Source of the DNA: Glycine soja | Lineage: Eukaryota; Streptophyta; Magnoliopsida; Fabales; Fabaceae | Direction: 5' to 3' | Assembly (NCBI RefSeq): GCF_004193775.1 | Contig: NC_041019.1 | Span: 34,224,827 to 34,288,826 of the forward strand | Length of the DNA stretch: 64,000 nt | Shown: positions 35,444-47,236 of the stretch, one piece after another | Layout: every line of letters begins with the position of its first letter | Position numbering within the stretch: the stretch's first letter is position 1 | Notes under the pieces: model-generated | The model's database searches: none | What the model was told of the DNA's origin: nothing | The model's input: only the letters and a program-made list of their open reading frames with translations | Made by a program: the position numbers and the translations under genes

Positions 35444-36278
35444 GTTTTACTAAAGTAAAACAAAATCAGTGCGAATCAAAACTCCGACATCTATCATGGG
35501 TGGAATGGATAAATGCATGAAGAGATGCATATGACACAAATGCAATTTATGAATGTGGGAGCCCGGGAAATTGTCTCCTTTTTAGATACAACGTCTCGGG
35601 TTAGCACGGTGCCCGACGTATGTATTTAAGAAGGTGACACGGACCCTCCGTTGGTTTGCCAAAGAGAGGGGATCAAGACAGAACCCGTGCATGATGCATA
35701 TGCAAAAGGCACAACACGTGGATGTTCACAAACAAATACAAGCAAAAGGGTACATGACACTTATGCATGGCAGTGTGAAAAATGGCACGCAGCGTGTTTG
35801 CTCCGTGCCCCTATTTTAGGGACCTACAAGGGAGGGAGCTAAAAGGGCTTTTAGTGATATTTCCCAAGGTGGTCATATCTCTCTTGATGGTCTCTAGAGG
35901 TATCATCCCCTTCGAAGAACATATTGCAGCAGTAGGGACTACTAGCAACAATATGTTATCAAAGAGAAAAACTCTAGATGAGGGTTCACTGTAATCAAGC
36001 AAGTCGGAGACCTAGCATGATCACAGATTCACCTCCACTCCTTATGTTCCCACGAACCCGAGTATAGGGCCCTTTTTCAAATCACCGTGTGTGCAAATAG
36101 TGTTGGTGTTTGTGTGCATCAAATGAAAATATTTACCTCATGCATACCTTTTAAAACACACTAAAAGCATCAAAGAGTTATATACACAAGAACATAAGGA
36201 AAATAAAGGGAAACCAACAAAGGAGGATGTCATGATAAAACATTGCACAAGATTAAATGGCCTAACTCTAAAAAAATA
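35444..36278. other. Element A leader between PBS and ORF1
   Basis: Non-coding; matches B 18354-19200. Probably holds packaging signals (inference from position only). Confidence 0.6.
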
Positions 36279-36299
36279 GTCCCCAGTGGAGTCACCAAC
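36279..36299 (-). promoter_or_regulatory. Element A primer-binding site
   Basis: The minus strand reads TGGTGACTCCACTGGGGAC just after the 5' LTR end. Confidence 0.8.
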
Positions 36300-38774
36300 T
36301 GTCGCAACCTACCCTTTGGCGGGAGGGCGACGCAAGGCTCGCGGATGCGTCTTCCAAGAAAGGAATACGCGCGAAGTCGCCACCAACGTTTATTTGAGGA
36401 AAACGTCGGAAAAAATCGGAAAAGACATAGCCTACGAACTTTAAGTGAAAGGTTCGGGAGTTGTATTTACGCACGAGGAAGGTATTAGCACCCCACGCGT
36501 CCGTCACAAGAGACGGCAGCCTTTAATCAAATGTGCAAATATGACTTCAATTTATATTCTTTTCCCTTTTTACGTTCTTATGTCTTTTTTATGCCTTTTT
36601 ATGTTTTTATCTTTTTGTGGTCCACAAGGGCGTTTCCCCTTGCTCCTATGTATTCCTCAATTGTGATGAGAAAATCAGACCTACGTAGTTCTTTTGTAAA
36701 CAAAGCGTTTTGGTTAAGTTATTTTTTAGTTTTTATTGAATGAAAGGTCATTTAAGGCGTTGGACCATTAGACAATCTTTCGATTCTTTTGAAAAGTGAG
36801 AAAACATTAAGGCATTGGACCATTAATGATTTCTTTATTTTTGAAAGAGGTAACAAAGTTACATATTGATTTTAGGCTTTTTAGAAATCTACACTTAACC
36901 AATAAAAGCGGAAAAGACCATTTCAAGGCGTTGGACCTTTGAAAATGGCTTTTTTAGGCGATGACAAAAGTTTGGTTTATCAATTGATTTTAGCCTTAGT
37001 TTCACTTTGGTTATTAGTCAATTCAATCAAGAAAGAGAAATCCCAAAGAGAAACGTCCGATTGCTTTTTTTGGTTTATTTTACTAAAAGATATTTTTTGA
37101 TTATTATATTATTATTTTACCTCTTTTTGGTTTCCAACGTGGTTACGACATGACCAAACGGTCAGATTTCATTTTAACAGAAATTAACGGATGTTACAAT
37201 TCAAATGATCGGTGGAAATTTATTTTATTTTTTGATTAGGCGAGAAAATGACTTATGTAAATGACTAAAGCACGTTAAAAACGGAAGAAAAGAAAACTGA
37301 AAGTAAACGAAATTAAAGTGAAAGTACACAAAACAAGAAATGAATTGAAAGTCTCGGATTCGAAAACTTACCCGTTGAAGAACGAAGAACGAATGAAGAA
37401 CGATGAAGAATTTCCACATAATCGCTTACGTAGGCGTTACGGAAGCACTTCGACTCGATTTTTCTTCACGAAAACGTGTTTTTTTGCCCAAAATAGCCGA
37501 AATGCATAGCCAAGGGGTCTTGAACATTTTGAAACAGCTCCCGCTCCCCTATTTATAGGAAAAAAGGGAGGTGCTTGCCGCCCAGAGACTTAATGAAGAA
37601 GATTTCTAAGCGCACCCGAATTACTATGTTCACCCCCCTTTTTGTATTTTACGGAAAAGTTATGGAAGCCTTACGGAAGTGTTTCGGATTTGATTTTCAT
37701 CTTTTTTTTCTTCCCTTTCACCAATTTTAAGTGGAATATGCTTACCCAAGATTTACGGAAATTTTACGGAAGCCCCAGAAACCATTTTTCAAAAACGTGG
37801 AGGAGTTTGCCGCCTAGTTGCTTCCTCCTTAAGCAACCCAACTTCCAAAATGTTCCGGAAGGGCCTAGATTCAAATTTCTATTTACACCCTTATCTTGAT
37901 AAGTTCACCCCACCTTCTTTCGTAATTTACGGAAAAGTTACGGAAGCATATATGACTTAACTTTCATCTTTTTTTCTCTTCCCTTTCACCAATGTTAAGT
38001 GAAATATGCATACCCAAGGTTTTCAGAAATTTTACGGAAGCGACGGAAGCCCCGGAAACCATTTTTCAAAAACGTGGAGGAGCTTGCCATCCAGTTGCTT
38101 CCTCTTTAAGCAACCCAACTTCCAAAATGTTTTGAAAGGGCCTAGATTTGAATTTCTATTTACACCCCTATCTTGATAAGTTCACCCCACCTTCTTTCGT
38201 AATTTACGGGAAAGTTACGGAAGCATATATGACTTAACTTTCATCTTTTTTTCTCTTCCCTTTCACCAATGTTAAGTGGAATATGCTTACCCAAGGCCCC
38301 ATTTTTTAAAAACGTGGAGGAGCTTGCTGCCCAATTGCTTCCTCCTTAAGCAACCCAACTTCCAAAATGTTCCGGAAGGGCCTAGATTCGAATTGCTATT
38401 TACACCCCTATCTTGAGAAGTTCACCCCCCTTCTTTGCTGATTCTTTTTCCGTAACGTTACGGAACCTTACGGATTACGTAACGATACTTGTTTTCTTTC
38501 TGTAATGTCACAAAACTTTACGGATTATGCAACCATCCCTTTTTTTTTACTTCTGGAATGTTACGGAACCTCACAAATTGTGCAACGATGCTTTCTTTTG
38601 ATTTTCGGCATGTCACGGAACTCCACGAATTGTGCAACGATGCTTTCTTTTGATTTCCGACATGTCACAAAACTTCACGAATCGCCTAACGATGGGTGCC
38701 AAGTACCTCGAAGTGGTCAAACGAAAGTTGGATGCCACAAAACAATGGTCCCTGGACGAAATTAGGGTATGACA
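36300..38774 (-). repeat. Element A 5' LTR
   Basis: 2475 bp. It contains three copies of the 240-290-bp module (about 37628-37899, 37900-38176, 38177-38415) and a further 60-bp duplication near 38579-38660 (gtgcaacgatgctttctttt twice). It ends at the TSD cacgt (38775-38779). Confidence 0.93.
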
Positions 38775-38779
38775 CACGT

Positions 38780-39174
38780 GAACAGTAATACAAAGCTCCA
38801 AACGTAAAACCCTAAAACTCCTCAATAATATAATAGCCTCCACGAATCCCAAGGCTGTGCTATTTATAAGAGTCACTCAAAGTCACTGGGCCTGATTACA
38901 TTATTTTGGCCTAAAATGAAACAAAAATACTAAATAAAAATTGAACGCAATAAAATGAAATTAGACGAAATCTAATAAAATTGTTTTCTCTGTTCCAGTC
39001 CAATCTGGCTCAGCCCAATTGCTTATAATTATCCTAAAATTGAATTAAAAACACCAAATTAGTCAAGTGGGCCCAATTGATAAAACTGAATAATAAATTT
39101 AACAATTAGAGTAAATCAGTAATTAAATTGGTGACAAAAAGGGTTAAGAAATAGGAGAAAATAATGACATATCA
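38780..39174 (-). repeat. Element C 3' LTR, proximal (U3-side) part
   Basis: Continues the LTR broken at 4920 and ends atgacatatca (minus-strand start TGATATGTCATT). Together with 4144-4920 it gives about 1172 bp, matching the solo LTR at 42828-43996 (1169 bp). Confidence 0.93.
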
Positions 39175-39191
39175 AAATCCCCCACACTTAG
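39175..39191 (-). promoter_or_regulatory. Element C polypurine tract
   Basis: The minus strand reads TAAGTGTGGGGGATTT directly before the LTR. Confidence 0.75.
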
Positions 39192-39950
39192 CTTTTTGCA
39201 CTCCTGGGAAAAATTAAAAACAAAGCAAAGAACAAATCCAGAGACATTAAAGAGAGATAAACAAACACCAAAGCAATTACATATTTCTCACTGAGTCTTA
39301 GGGAATGAAAGGAATAGGTAATATCCAATGTGTAATGAGTTAAAGAATCAAGACAGTCATGAAAATCATCCAAGCATCTCAAACATGGTCAGGTAGTCAA
39401 TCAGCTCAAATATAAGTGATATAGCCTCACAAGATATTCACTCTATCTCTCAAGTGTCTAGGCTACTGTTTACTCTCAAAGCACCCATGAAAACAAACAC
39501 CACATAGACTTAGCAAAATTCTAAAATTGACAAACAAACTTGACGAACATATGCACATCAGGATCAAAAGGTCTTTAAAGGTTGTAATGGGGTCAAGGAC
39601 AAGGTAGAAAGAAGTATGGGATAAGTAGCTAAAACCCTACATGAATAGAGGAGCGATGGGGAATAAGTGGAAATTAAGCACAAGTAGTAAACCCAAACCC
39701 TCTAATATCAACAAAATCAACCAAGGCTTCAACCCAAATCAAGTCCTCAAAACAATATTCAACATCACTTTTTTTTCGTATTTCAATTTTTTTTTTATTT
39801 TTGAAGAAGGAACAATACAAATTTGCAGCAATTGAAAGTATTTTGAATTTTTGAAGATTAAACCAAGAACTAGGCAATATATATATACATCAAGCATGGT
39901 CAAAATAAAACATTAAGCATGGCCAAAAATCATATCTTCCAATGAAACAC

Positions 39951-39981
<31 letters not shown>

Positions 39982-40651
39982 ACTTATTCCCAAAATAATT
40001 CCAAAACTCCAAAATTTCTTAAGGGTAAGGTGATATCATGGTTTTTCACTTAAGGCTTGTAGTGAGCTTCAAAACAAGGAAAGGGAAACAAGGCTCAAAA
40101 GGGCTATCAAAGGAATTAATTCAAGGTAGGCTCATTTGGCTAGAGGCTTATAAGAATAAAATGCCTAAATCATCTCCCAACATGCATGTGAACCAAGAAG
40201 TATCAACAAGAAACAAGCCAAGGCTATTATGCAAGTAATCAATGGGGCAAAGCACACCGAATAAAATAAACAATGATGGCTCAAAATCTCACCAATGGTA
40301 AATTTATCACTTTCAATTCGACCTTTCATAACTAACTTGACATGTAGAGAAGGCAAGGATTTCAATTCACAAAATGCCAAGAAACTCCTATTTCGAAAAA
40401 AATTACCCATTTCCTATACATAACCCAAAATTCAAAGAGAAACATGTAATGTTGTACACAAAACATAAAATCAACATAACAAATTTAACCTATAAAAACC
40501 CAAACAAATAACAATCTCCCCCCCCCCCCCCCACACTTAAACAACACATTGTCCTCAATGTAGCACAATTAAAAGATTAAAAACCATCAAATAGAATCGG
40601 GCAAGTGTAATAAAAGCAAAGAAGGAGATAGGAAAAGAAGAACTCCCTAAG
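39192..40651. other. Element C region between integrase and PPT, with two extra G tracts
   Basis: About 1.46 kb without a convincing ORF; Athila elements often carry an env-like gene here, and none is seen. Two PPT-like tracts lie on the sense (minus) strand: a run of about 19 G preceded by (GT)n (39948-39982), and AAGTGT plus about 15 G (40517-40537). The latter closely resembles the true PPT context, so they may be older or duplicated PPTs. Confidence 0.7.
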
Positions 40652-41878
40652 TCATGGTGGAGGAAAAGTAGGGTGGAGTAAGGAAGTCTCTTCCACCACT
40701 GTGTCCACTAAAGAAGGGTTTGTGAGGAATGGCTTAAGTCGGTGTCCATTGACCTTGAAATTCTTGTTTGTGGAGTCGCTTTTGATCTCAACTGTACCAT
40801 AAGGAAAAACATTAGTAACAACAAAAGGACCAATCCACTTAGACCTCAACTTACCACTCATGAGTCCAAGCCTAGAATTATAAAATAACACTTTTTGCCC
40901 AACCATGAAGTCCTTCTTAATTATCATGCTATCATGGAACTTCTTGGTCTTTTCTTTGTAGAACTTGGCATTCTCATACGCTTCTAGGCGGATCTCATCT
41001 AACTCACTCAGTTGCAACTTTCTTTCCTCACCAGCTTGATCCATAAAGAAGTTGCAGGTCTTCACTGCCCAGTATGCTTTGTGCTCAATCTCCACTGGAA
41101 GATGACATGCCTTTCCAATGACAACCCGATAAGGAAACATTCCTATGGGTGCTTTGTAGGCAGTCCTATATGCCCAAAGAGCATCATCAAGCCTGGTACT
41201 CCAATCTTTCCTGCTTGGCTGCACAATCTTCTCTAAAATTCTCTTGATCTCCCTGTTAGAAATTTTTGTCTGTCCATTGGTTTGGGGGTGGTATGGTGTG
41301 GTTACCCTGTGTACAACCCCGTACTTTTTAAGCAAGGCATGCATTGATTTGTTGCAAAAATGGGTTCCTTGATCACTAACGATTGCTTTAGGTACTCCAA
41401 ACCTGCAAAACAGATTAGATCTGACAAAATCTACAATAACCTTAGCATCATTAGTTCTAGTGGGCTTGGCTTCCACCCATTTTGAAACATAATCAACTGC
41501 AAGGAGAATATAAACATAACCAAAAGAGATAGGAAAAGGGCCCATGAAATCTATGCCCCAGACATCAAACACCTCACAAAATAGCATAGGTTGTTGAGGC
41601 ATTTGTTGTCGCCATCTAAGTGCACTTCCTGCTCTCTGACACTACTCACAAGTGCTACAAGTCTTCCACGCATCTTTAAAGATGGTGGGCCAATAAAAGC
41701 CACAGTCAAGCACTTTGCGAGCTGTCCTTTGAACACCCAAATGACCTCCCGGTGCGGAAGAATGACAAAACTGCAGGACTGAGTCAGTCTCATTATCTGG
41801 AATGCATCGTCTAATAACTTGATCACTGCACAATTTCCACAAGTAGGGGTCATCCCAAATAAAATGCTTAGCATCACT
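40652..41878 (-). pseudogene. Element C integrase
   Basis: The HHCC zinc-binding part (FCHSSAPGGHLG...CSTCE) is at 41842-41645, followed by an in-frame TAG (41642-41644). The core then runs from 41602 to 40652 with first Asp in [11 protein letters not shown] and second Asp in IVSDQGTHF. Exactly 35 residues later stands Lys ([10 protein letters not shown]), where DD35E requires Glu. The C-terminal part has KWIGPFVV and a tail ending NGHRLKPF. The catalytic Glu-to-Lys change alone should abolish activity. Family Athila by overall similarity. Confidence 0.9.
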
Positions 41879-42822
41879 TTAAATTTTATCTTTTTGAGCC
41901 TTAGATGCTAAGGGAGGAAAAACATAAGCAACTAAATAATTTACAATGTTAGCAAACCAGGGAATAGAAAAAGAATCAGAAATACTATACAATATATACA
42001 AATGATCATCCGGGAAATCATCCCGAATCGGTGAATCCTCATCAGACACACGTTCGATCCAACTCAAATGATCAGCAACTAAATTTTGTGCTCCACTCCT
42101 ATCACGGATCTCCAAGTCAAACTCTTGGAGCCAGAGCATCCATCGGATCAACCTAGGCTTTGAATCAGTCTTCTTCAACAAGTACTTTAGAGCTGCATGG
42201 TCAGTATAAACAATAATGCAAGTACCAAGCAAATAAGAACGAAATGTTTCAAGAGCAAAAACTATGGCTAGTAGCTCTTTCTCCGTAGTAGTATAATTCG
42301 CTTGGGCAGCATCTAAAGTCCTAGAAGCATAATATATCACCCTAGGCAATTTATCAATTTTCTGAGCAAGGACAGCCCCCAATGCATAATTTAATGCATC
42401 ACACATAAGCTCAAAAGGGGTTGTCCAGTCGGGTGCCTGGATGATGGGGGTGGTAGTCAGTGCTCTTTTCAGGCAATCAAAAGCCTCTTTGCATTTATCA
42501 TTAAAGTCAAACTCCACCTCCTTTTGCAACAAGTTGGATAGTGGAAGGGCTACTTTGCTAAAATCTCTTATAAAGCGCCTGTAGAATTCTGCATGACCAA
42601 GAAAAGATCGCACCTCTCGCACGCAAGAGGGGTAAGGCAATTGTGAAATAACAGAAATTTTTGCAGGATCTACTTCAATGCCCTTATTGGAAATAATGTG
42701 GCCTAAAACTATACCTTGCTCAACCATAAAATGACATTTTTCAAAATTTAGAACAAGGTTAGTTTCAATGCATCTATTCAAAACCTTTTCCAGACTATCC
42801 AAACAAACATCAAAAGAAGATC
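41879..42822 (-). pseudogene. Element C RT thumb and RNase H
   Basis: Continues from the RT palm beyond the solo [61 protein letters not shown], then RNase H with [28 protein letters not shown] (catalytic Glu), [12 protein letters not shown] (catalytic Asp) and [11 protein letters not shown]. Open for 307 codons. Confidence 0.92.
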
Positions 42823-42827
42823 CATAT

Positions 42828-43996
42828 TGATCGAGGCCGTACCCGAATCAAATAAACATGAAAATGCAGTAACTAGGAAGTGATCCTAGGTCGTTTCCCA
42901 ACAAGCAGTGACAAGCCAAATGTTCATAATATACTTGCAGTAACAGTAACGATGGGGGGGTTGTTTGTTTTGTGATTAAAGAGCAGAACAAGTAAACTGG
43001 AATACGAAACTACTAATATTAAAAACGGGTTGTTTCCTCTGATTCAGAAGCCATTCTCTTATCCTAGGTTATGGAGAATTCGTCCCTAACAGTCAACCAC
43101 TTAATCCAACCCTATTTCAATTTACTAAGCGAAAATCAACTTAGGGTTTTCAATACGTGATTAGGCACCACATACACTAGTTAGCCCTTCGTCCATTAAG
43201 CATGAACGCAAGTTAGGCTTAGAGGCAATTAATCGAACACGAAGCGTGCACTGATTAATATTCACGAATTTGGGATACTGGTGAAGGGAGAACTTCCAGG
43301 AAACCACATTACAAGCGAAACCTCAAAGAGAGTTAGGCTTCGTCCTTAAAAGGAAACAACACCAGAAAATCTAGCCTTCCATGGATTCAAACAGAAAACG
43401 CAATTGAAACATGAAGCAGAAACGTAAATGAACGGAAACGTAAATGAACAGAAATGTAAACGAACAGAAATGTAAAATGGAACAGAAATGTAAATGAGAG
43501 TAGAAGAAGAAGCAAGAACGAAATTGTAATTAGAAGCAGAAAACGTAAAATTGCATTACGAACTCAGAAGCATCAAAACAGAAAAAACGAAAACCCTAAA
43601 ACAAAGCTCTGAATAATGAATAGCATAACAGAATAGAATGCCCTGCACGAATCCCAAGGCAGCTATTTAAAAAGAGTCACTCAAAGTCATTGGGCCCTAT
43701 TACAATACTCTGGCCCAAAACGAAATAAACACTGAACAACATAAAATAAAATTACGAAATTTCCTAATTAGAAATTAACTAAGATAAGCGCGGCTTTATT
43801 TGCCCTCTTCAAGTCCACAACCAAAATCCGGATTAAGCCCAATGTTTCATTAATTCCTGAAATTAGATTAAAAACATCAAATTAGCTAAATGAGCCCAAA
43901 TAATAAAACTGCCTAATTAATTGACAATTAAGACCAATCAATAATTAAAATGGTGCAAAAAGGGTTTAGAAAATAGAAGAAAATGATGGCACATCA
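42828..43996 (-). mobile_element. Solo LTR of the element C family inside C's own RT
   Basis: 1169 bp, TGATCGAGGCCG to GGCACATCA, with 5-bp TSD catat (42823-42827 and 43997-44001). Removing it restores the RT frame (DDFTVYG then SSFDVC). Orientation is the same as C. It contains its own version of the gaaatgtaaatgaac-type short repeats near 43430-43500. Confidence 0.97.
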
Positions 43997-44420
43997 CATA
44001 TACAGTGAAATCATCCATAAACACCTCTATGCAATTTTCTAAAAAATCACTGAAAATACTGATCATGCACCGCTAGAAGGTACCAGGGGCATTGCACAGG
44101 CCGAAAGGCATCCTCCTATAGGAAAAAGTGCCGAAGGGGCAGGTGAATGTGGTCTTTTCCTAATCCTCAGGAGCAAGAGTGATTTGCATATAACCAAAAA
44201 AACCATCAAGGAAACAGTAGTGAGATTTACCTGCCAGGCGTTCAAGCATCTGGTCAATGAATGGCAGGGGAAAATGGTCCTTTTTGGTAACCTGGTTCAG
44301 CCTCCTGTAGTCGATGCAGACTCTCCAACTGTTCTGTACCTGAGTAAGAATCAGCTCTTCCTTCTTATTTTTGATCACGGTGAGGCCAGTTTTCTTCGGG
44401 ACTACCTGGATGGGACTCAC
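43997..44420 (-). pseudogene. Element C RT fingers and palm
   Basis: The minus strand reads IQVVPKKTGLTVIKN, WRVCIDYRRLNQ, DHFPLPFIDQMLERLAG, FLDGFFGYMQI, LAPED, then TAG (44160-44162) where the family has Gln, CPFGTF, RRMPFGLCNAP, a second TAG (44073-44075) where the family has Gln after TF, and ENCIEVFMDDFTVY with the catalytic Asp pair present. Confidence 0.92.
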
Positions 44421-46029
44421 CCCATTGGCTGTCGGAGATAGGATAAATGATTCCAGCTTGCAAAAGCTTGGTTACCTCCTTCTTCACTACATCAAGAATC
44501 ATCGGGTTGAGTCTTCTTTGTGGCTGTCTTATTGGTTTAGCTTCATCCTCTAAATTTATCCGATGCATACATATGGATGGGCTAATACTAGGAATGTCCA
44601 CCAGGGTCCAGCCTATAGCCTTCTTATGCTTCTGGAGAACTGATAACAGCTTCTCCTCTTGCTCATCAGCAAGGAAGGCAGATATAAATACTGGAAAACT
44701 TTTGCTATCATCCAAGTAAGCATATTTTAAATTTGATGGCAGAGGCTTCAATTCTGGTGTGGGCGGCTGGATAGTGGTAGAAAGAGATGGTTTCTCAGCC
44801 TGTACCTCATAAAGAAAGTCAGAGGTATATGAACTTCCTGAAGCATGGTTAGTTATATCTGACTCTAGAAAATCAATCACAAGAGGTAAAACATCACCAG
44901 ACATGTAATCAATATCAAATTCATATTCACTCTTAGCATCAAATTCAGACATATGATCAAATACAAATTCAGATTCAATGCATGAAGAGTGACAAGCATG
45001 CAGATTAGAATGAAGATCAGTCATGTATTCATCAACAATATGGTCAATTATTTCAGCACGAAATACAGAAAGATCTTCAGATGGGTGTTTCATAGCATCG
45101 AGAATATTAAAATGAACAGTTATATCACCAAACTCCATAGATAGTGTGCCTGCATATACATCTATCTTAGTTCTAGCAGTTTTCATAAAAGGTCTGCCTA
45201 GAATGATGGGGACTGATCCTTGAGAAAATCCCTCCTCCATATTCTAAATATAAAAATCAACAGGGAAAATCAGTTCACCAGCTCTAACTAAGACATCCTC
45301 TATGAAACCAGCAGGATAGGCAACACTTCTATTAGCTAAATGAATCACCACATCAGTTGATTGCAAAGGACCAAGAGATAGAGAATTAAAAATAGACAAA
45401 GGCATAACACTAACAGAAGCTCCAAAATCTAGCATGGCATTGTCAAACTTATTGTTCCCTATAATACAAGGTATGCAGAATGTACCTGGATCCTTACATT
45501 TTTCAGGGATTTGGGGAACAGATTTACCAATCAATGTGGAGACATTTCTGCCCATGCTAATTCTTTCACTTCCTTTAAGCTTCCGCTTATGAGTGGACAA
45601 CTCTTTCAAGAATTTAGCATATCTTGGAATTTGCTTTATTGCATCCAGCAGAGGTATGTTTACCTCTACTTTTCTAAATGTTTCCAAGATCTCCTTCTCT
45701 GCCTCTTCCATTTTTTTGTTAGAAATTGCTCTTGGAGGGAATGGAAGAGGGATATGCTGCTGCTGTAAGTCAGAATTACCAGTAAAAGATTCACCTGCAT
45801 ATAAATTGTTAGGCAACTTACTCTTTAAATTTTTGTCATCATCTTTTTCTGGAGTAGAGTGAAGTTGGGCAGGTTCATTTGCGGATGAGGAAGATGGTAC
45901 TGGTTGAGGTCCTTGATACTGCTTTCCCGACCGCAATGTAATGGCACTCACATTTTTGGGATTCTGGACAGATTGGGAAGGCAGCTTGTCAGAGTTTTGT
46001 GATTGAGCTTGGTTCAGCTGGGTGGCCAT
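44421..46029 (-). pseudogene. Element C protease and N-terminal RT region
   Basis: 46029-45244 holds the gag-protease linker (SAITLRSGKQYQGPQP) and the aspartic protease with AMLDFGASVSVMPLSIF. 45240-44421 resumes after a stop (45244-45246) with GSVPIILGRPFMKTARTKIDVYAGTLSMEFGD, an acidic linker, and the RT entry (ICMHRINLEDEAKPIRQPQRRLNP, VVKKEVTKLLQAGIIYPISDSQW). The RT frame breaks near 44400. Confidence 0.9.
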
Positions 46030-46272
46030 CTGCCCATCTGATTTGTTAAACTCTGAATTGAGGCTCTAGTCTCCTACTGAAACTGCATGTTCTGTATTGT
46101 CATTTGCCTAACTAATTCTTCCAATGAAGGTTGAGGAGGGGCCTTAGTAGTGGATTGTTGTCTCTGTTGATGCTGCTGTTGCTGTTGTTGTTGTTGCACT
46201 GGAGGAGGAACGTATGGTCTACTTGGACCAGTAGCATTTTGGAAGGAAGGAGCAGGCTGCTGTTGTTGTGGC
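46030..46272 (-). pseudogene. Element C gag, C-terminal piece left of element D
   Basis: The minus strand continues the gag frame cut by D: QQQQPAPSFQNATGPSRPYV then a Gln-rich tract and SLEELVRQMTIQNMQFQ, ending at TAG (46074-46076), with a further frameshift near 46035 before MATQLNQ. Joined with 51807 onward the frame is continuous (WSSPRP then QQQQPAP). Confidence 0.92.
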
Positions 46273-47236
46273 TGATGCAATCCTACTCCGCAAGGGCATT
46301 GGATAGAAAAACTCCAAGTAGATTGGGCCAGAGATGCAAGAGAAGGCCCTAGGGTTCTTATGAGCCTTAGGGTAGATTTCGGGCCCATGGGCTAAGTACG
46401 AGCCCGCTTATCTTTGTAAATATTAGATTAAGGTTTCATTATTTTTGGGCCTTGTATTTAGGGCTCCATAATGTAGGTAGGGTACCCTAGAAATATAGGA
46501 TTTTTCAGCCCTTGTATTTTAGGGCACCTAGACTAGTTTTTGTATTAGGGGTAGTTTTGTAATTTCACATGCACTAAGTGGATATTTGATGTGTGTGGTT
46601 GGAAATAAATTTAATTGAATTGGTAGAAGCCCAATCCAATTAAATTTTAGAGGGGGAGGTGAGCATTTGCTTACTACACCCCATTGCCACATCATATAGT
46701 CACACTTTGTGCATGTCCTTCATGCTTTTCATGCCTCATGACACCTAAGCACACTTAGTGGAGAATCTTGGAATTGATCTTGGATTAGTGGGCTGAACCA
46801 TAACTAAAATTCACTAATCATAATTAGTGAAATTTTGGCTCCAAAGTTTGGCTCCACAAATTCAATTTCAAATTCAAGTGAAATTTGAATTTCCCTCCAA
46901 TTTTGTGTGACACTTAGGCTATAAATAGAGGTCATGTGTGTGCATTTTTTTCAACTTTGATGATTTGAATATTAAACTTCAGATTTCAAAGCTCATTTAG
47001 AGCACAAAATTTCGTGCTCTTCTCTCCCTCTCCCTTCATTCATCTCATTCTTCCTCCAAGCTCTTATCCATGGCCTCCTATGGTGGTGAGCTTCTTCTAG
47101 ACTCATCTTCTCCTTGAAGTGGCGTCTCCTCTCTCTCTCCCTTTCTCCATTCCGCTGCCATTCATCTTCCAAGAAGCAAAGGAATCCATTGATGAAGAAG
47201 ATCCTAGGCCTACAAGCTCCAATGGAGCTTGCATCA
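46273..47236 (+). repeat. Element D left (3') LTR, inverted
   Basis: 964 bp, TGATGCAATCC to GCTTGCATCA on the plus strand. TATA box ctataaatagagg near 46918 on the plus strand, that is, antisense to the internal ORF. Near-identical to the reverse complement of 50843-51806. Confidence 0.95.

Larger units (their letters stand above)
4921..38774 (-). mobile_element. Element A: large non-autonomous gypsy retrotransposon inserted in the C 3' LTR
   Basis: Flanked by the TSD cacgt (4916-4920 and 38775-38779). Termini are TGTCATACCC (U3 side) and GGTTGCGACA (U5 side), read on the minus strand. The 5' LTR is 36300-38774, the PBS 36279-36299, the 3' LTR 4921-7097 and the PPT 7098-7114. Excluding nested B, A is about 16.2 kb. 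It keeps ORF1, gag up to the zinc knuckle, and repeat arrays, but has no protease, RT or integrase. It must therefore have moved using another element's proteins (inference). The extra ORF upstream of gag is a feature of Tat/Ogre-type elements. From memory the layout fits the soybean SNRE class. Confidence 0.9.
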
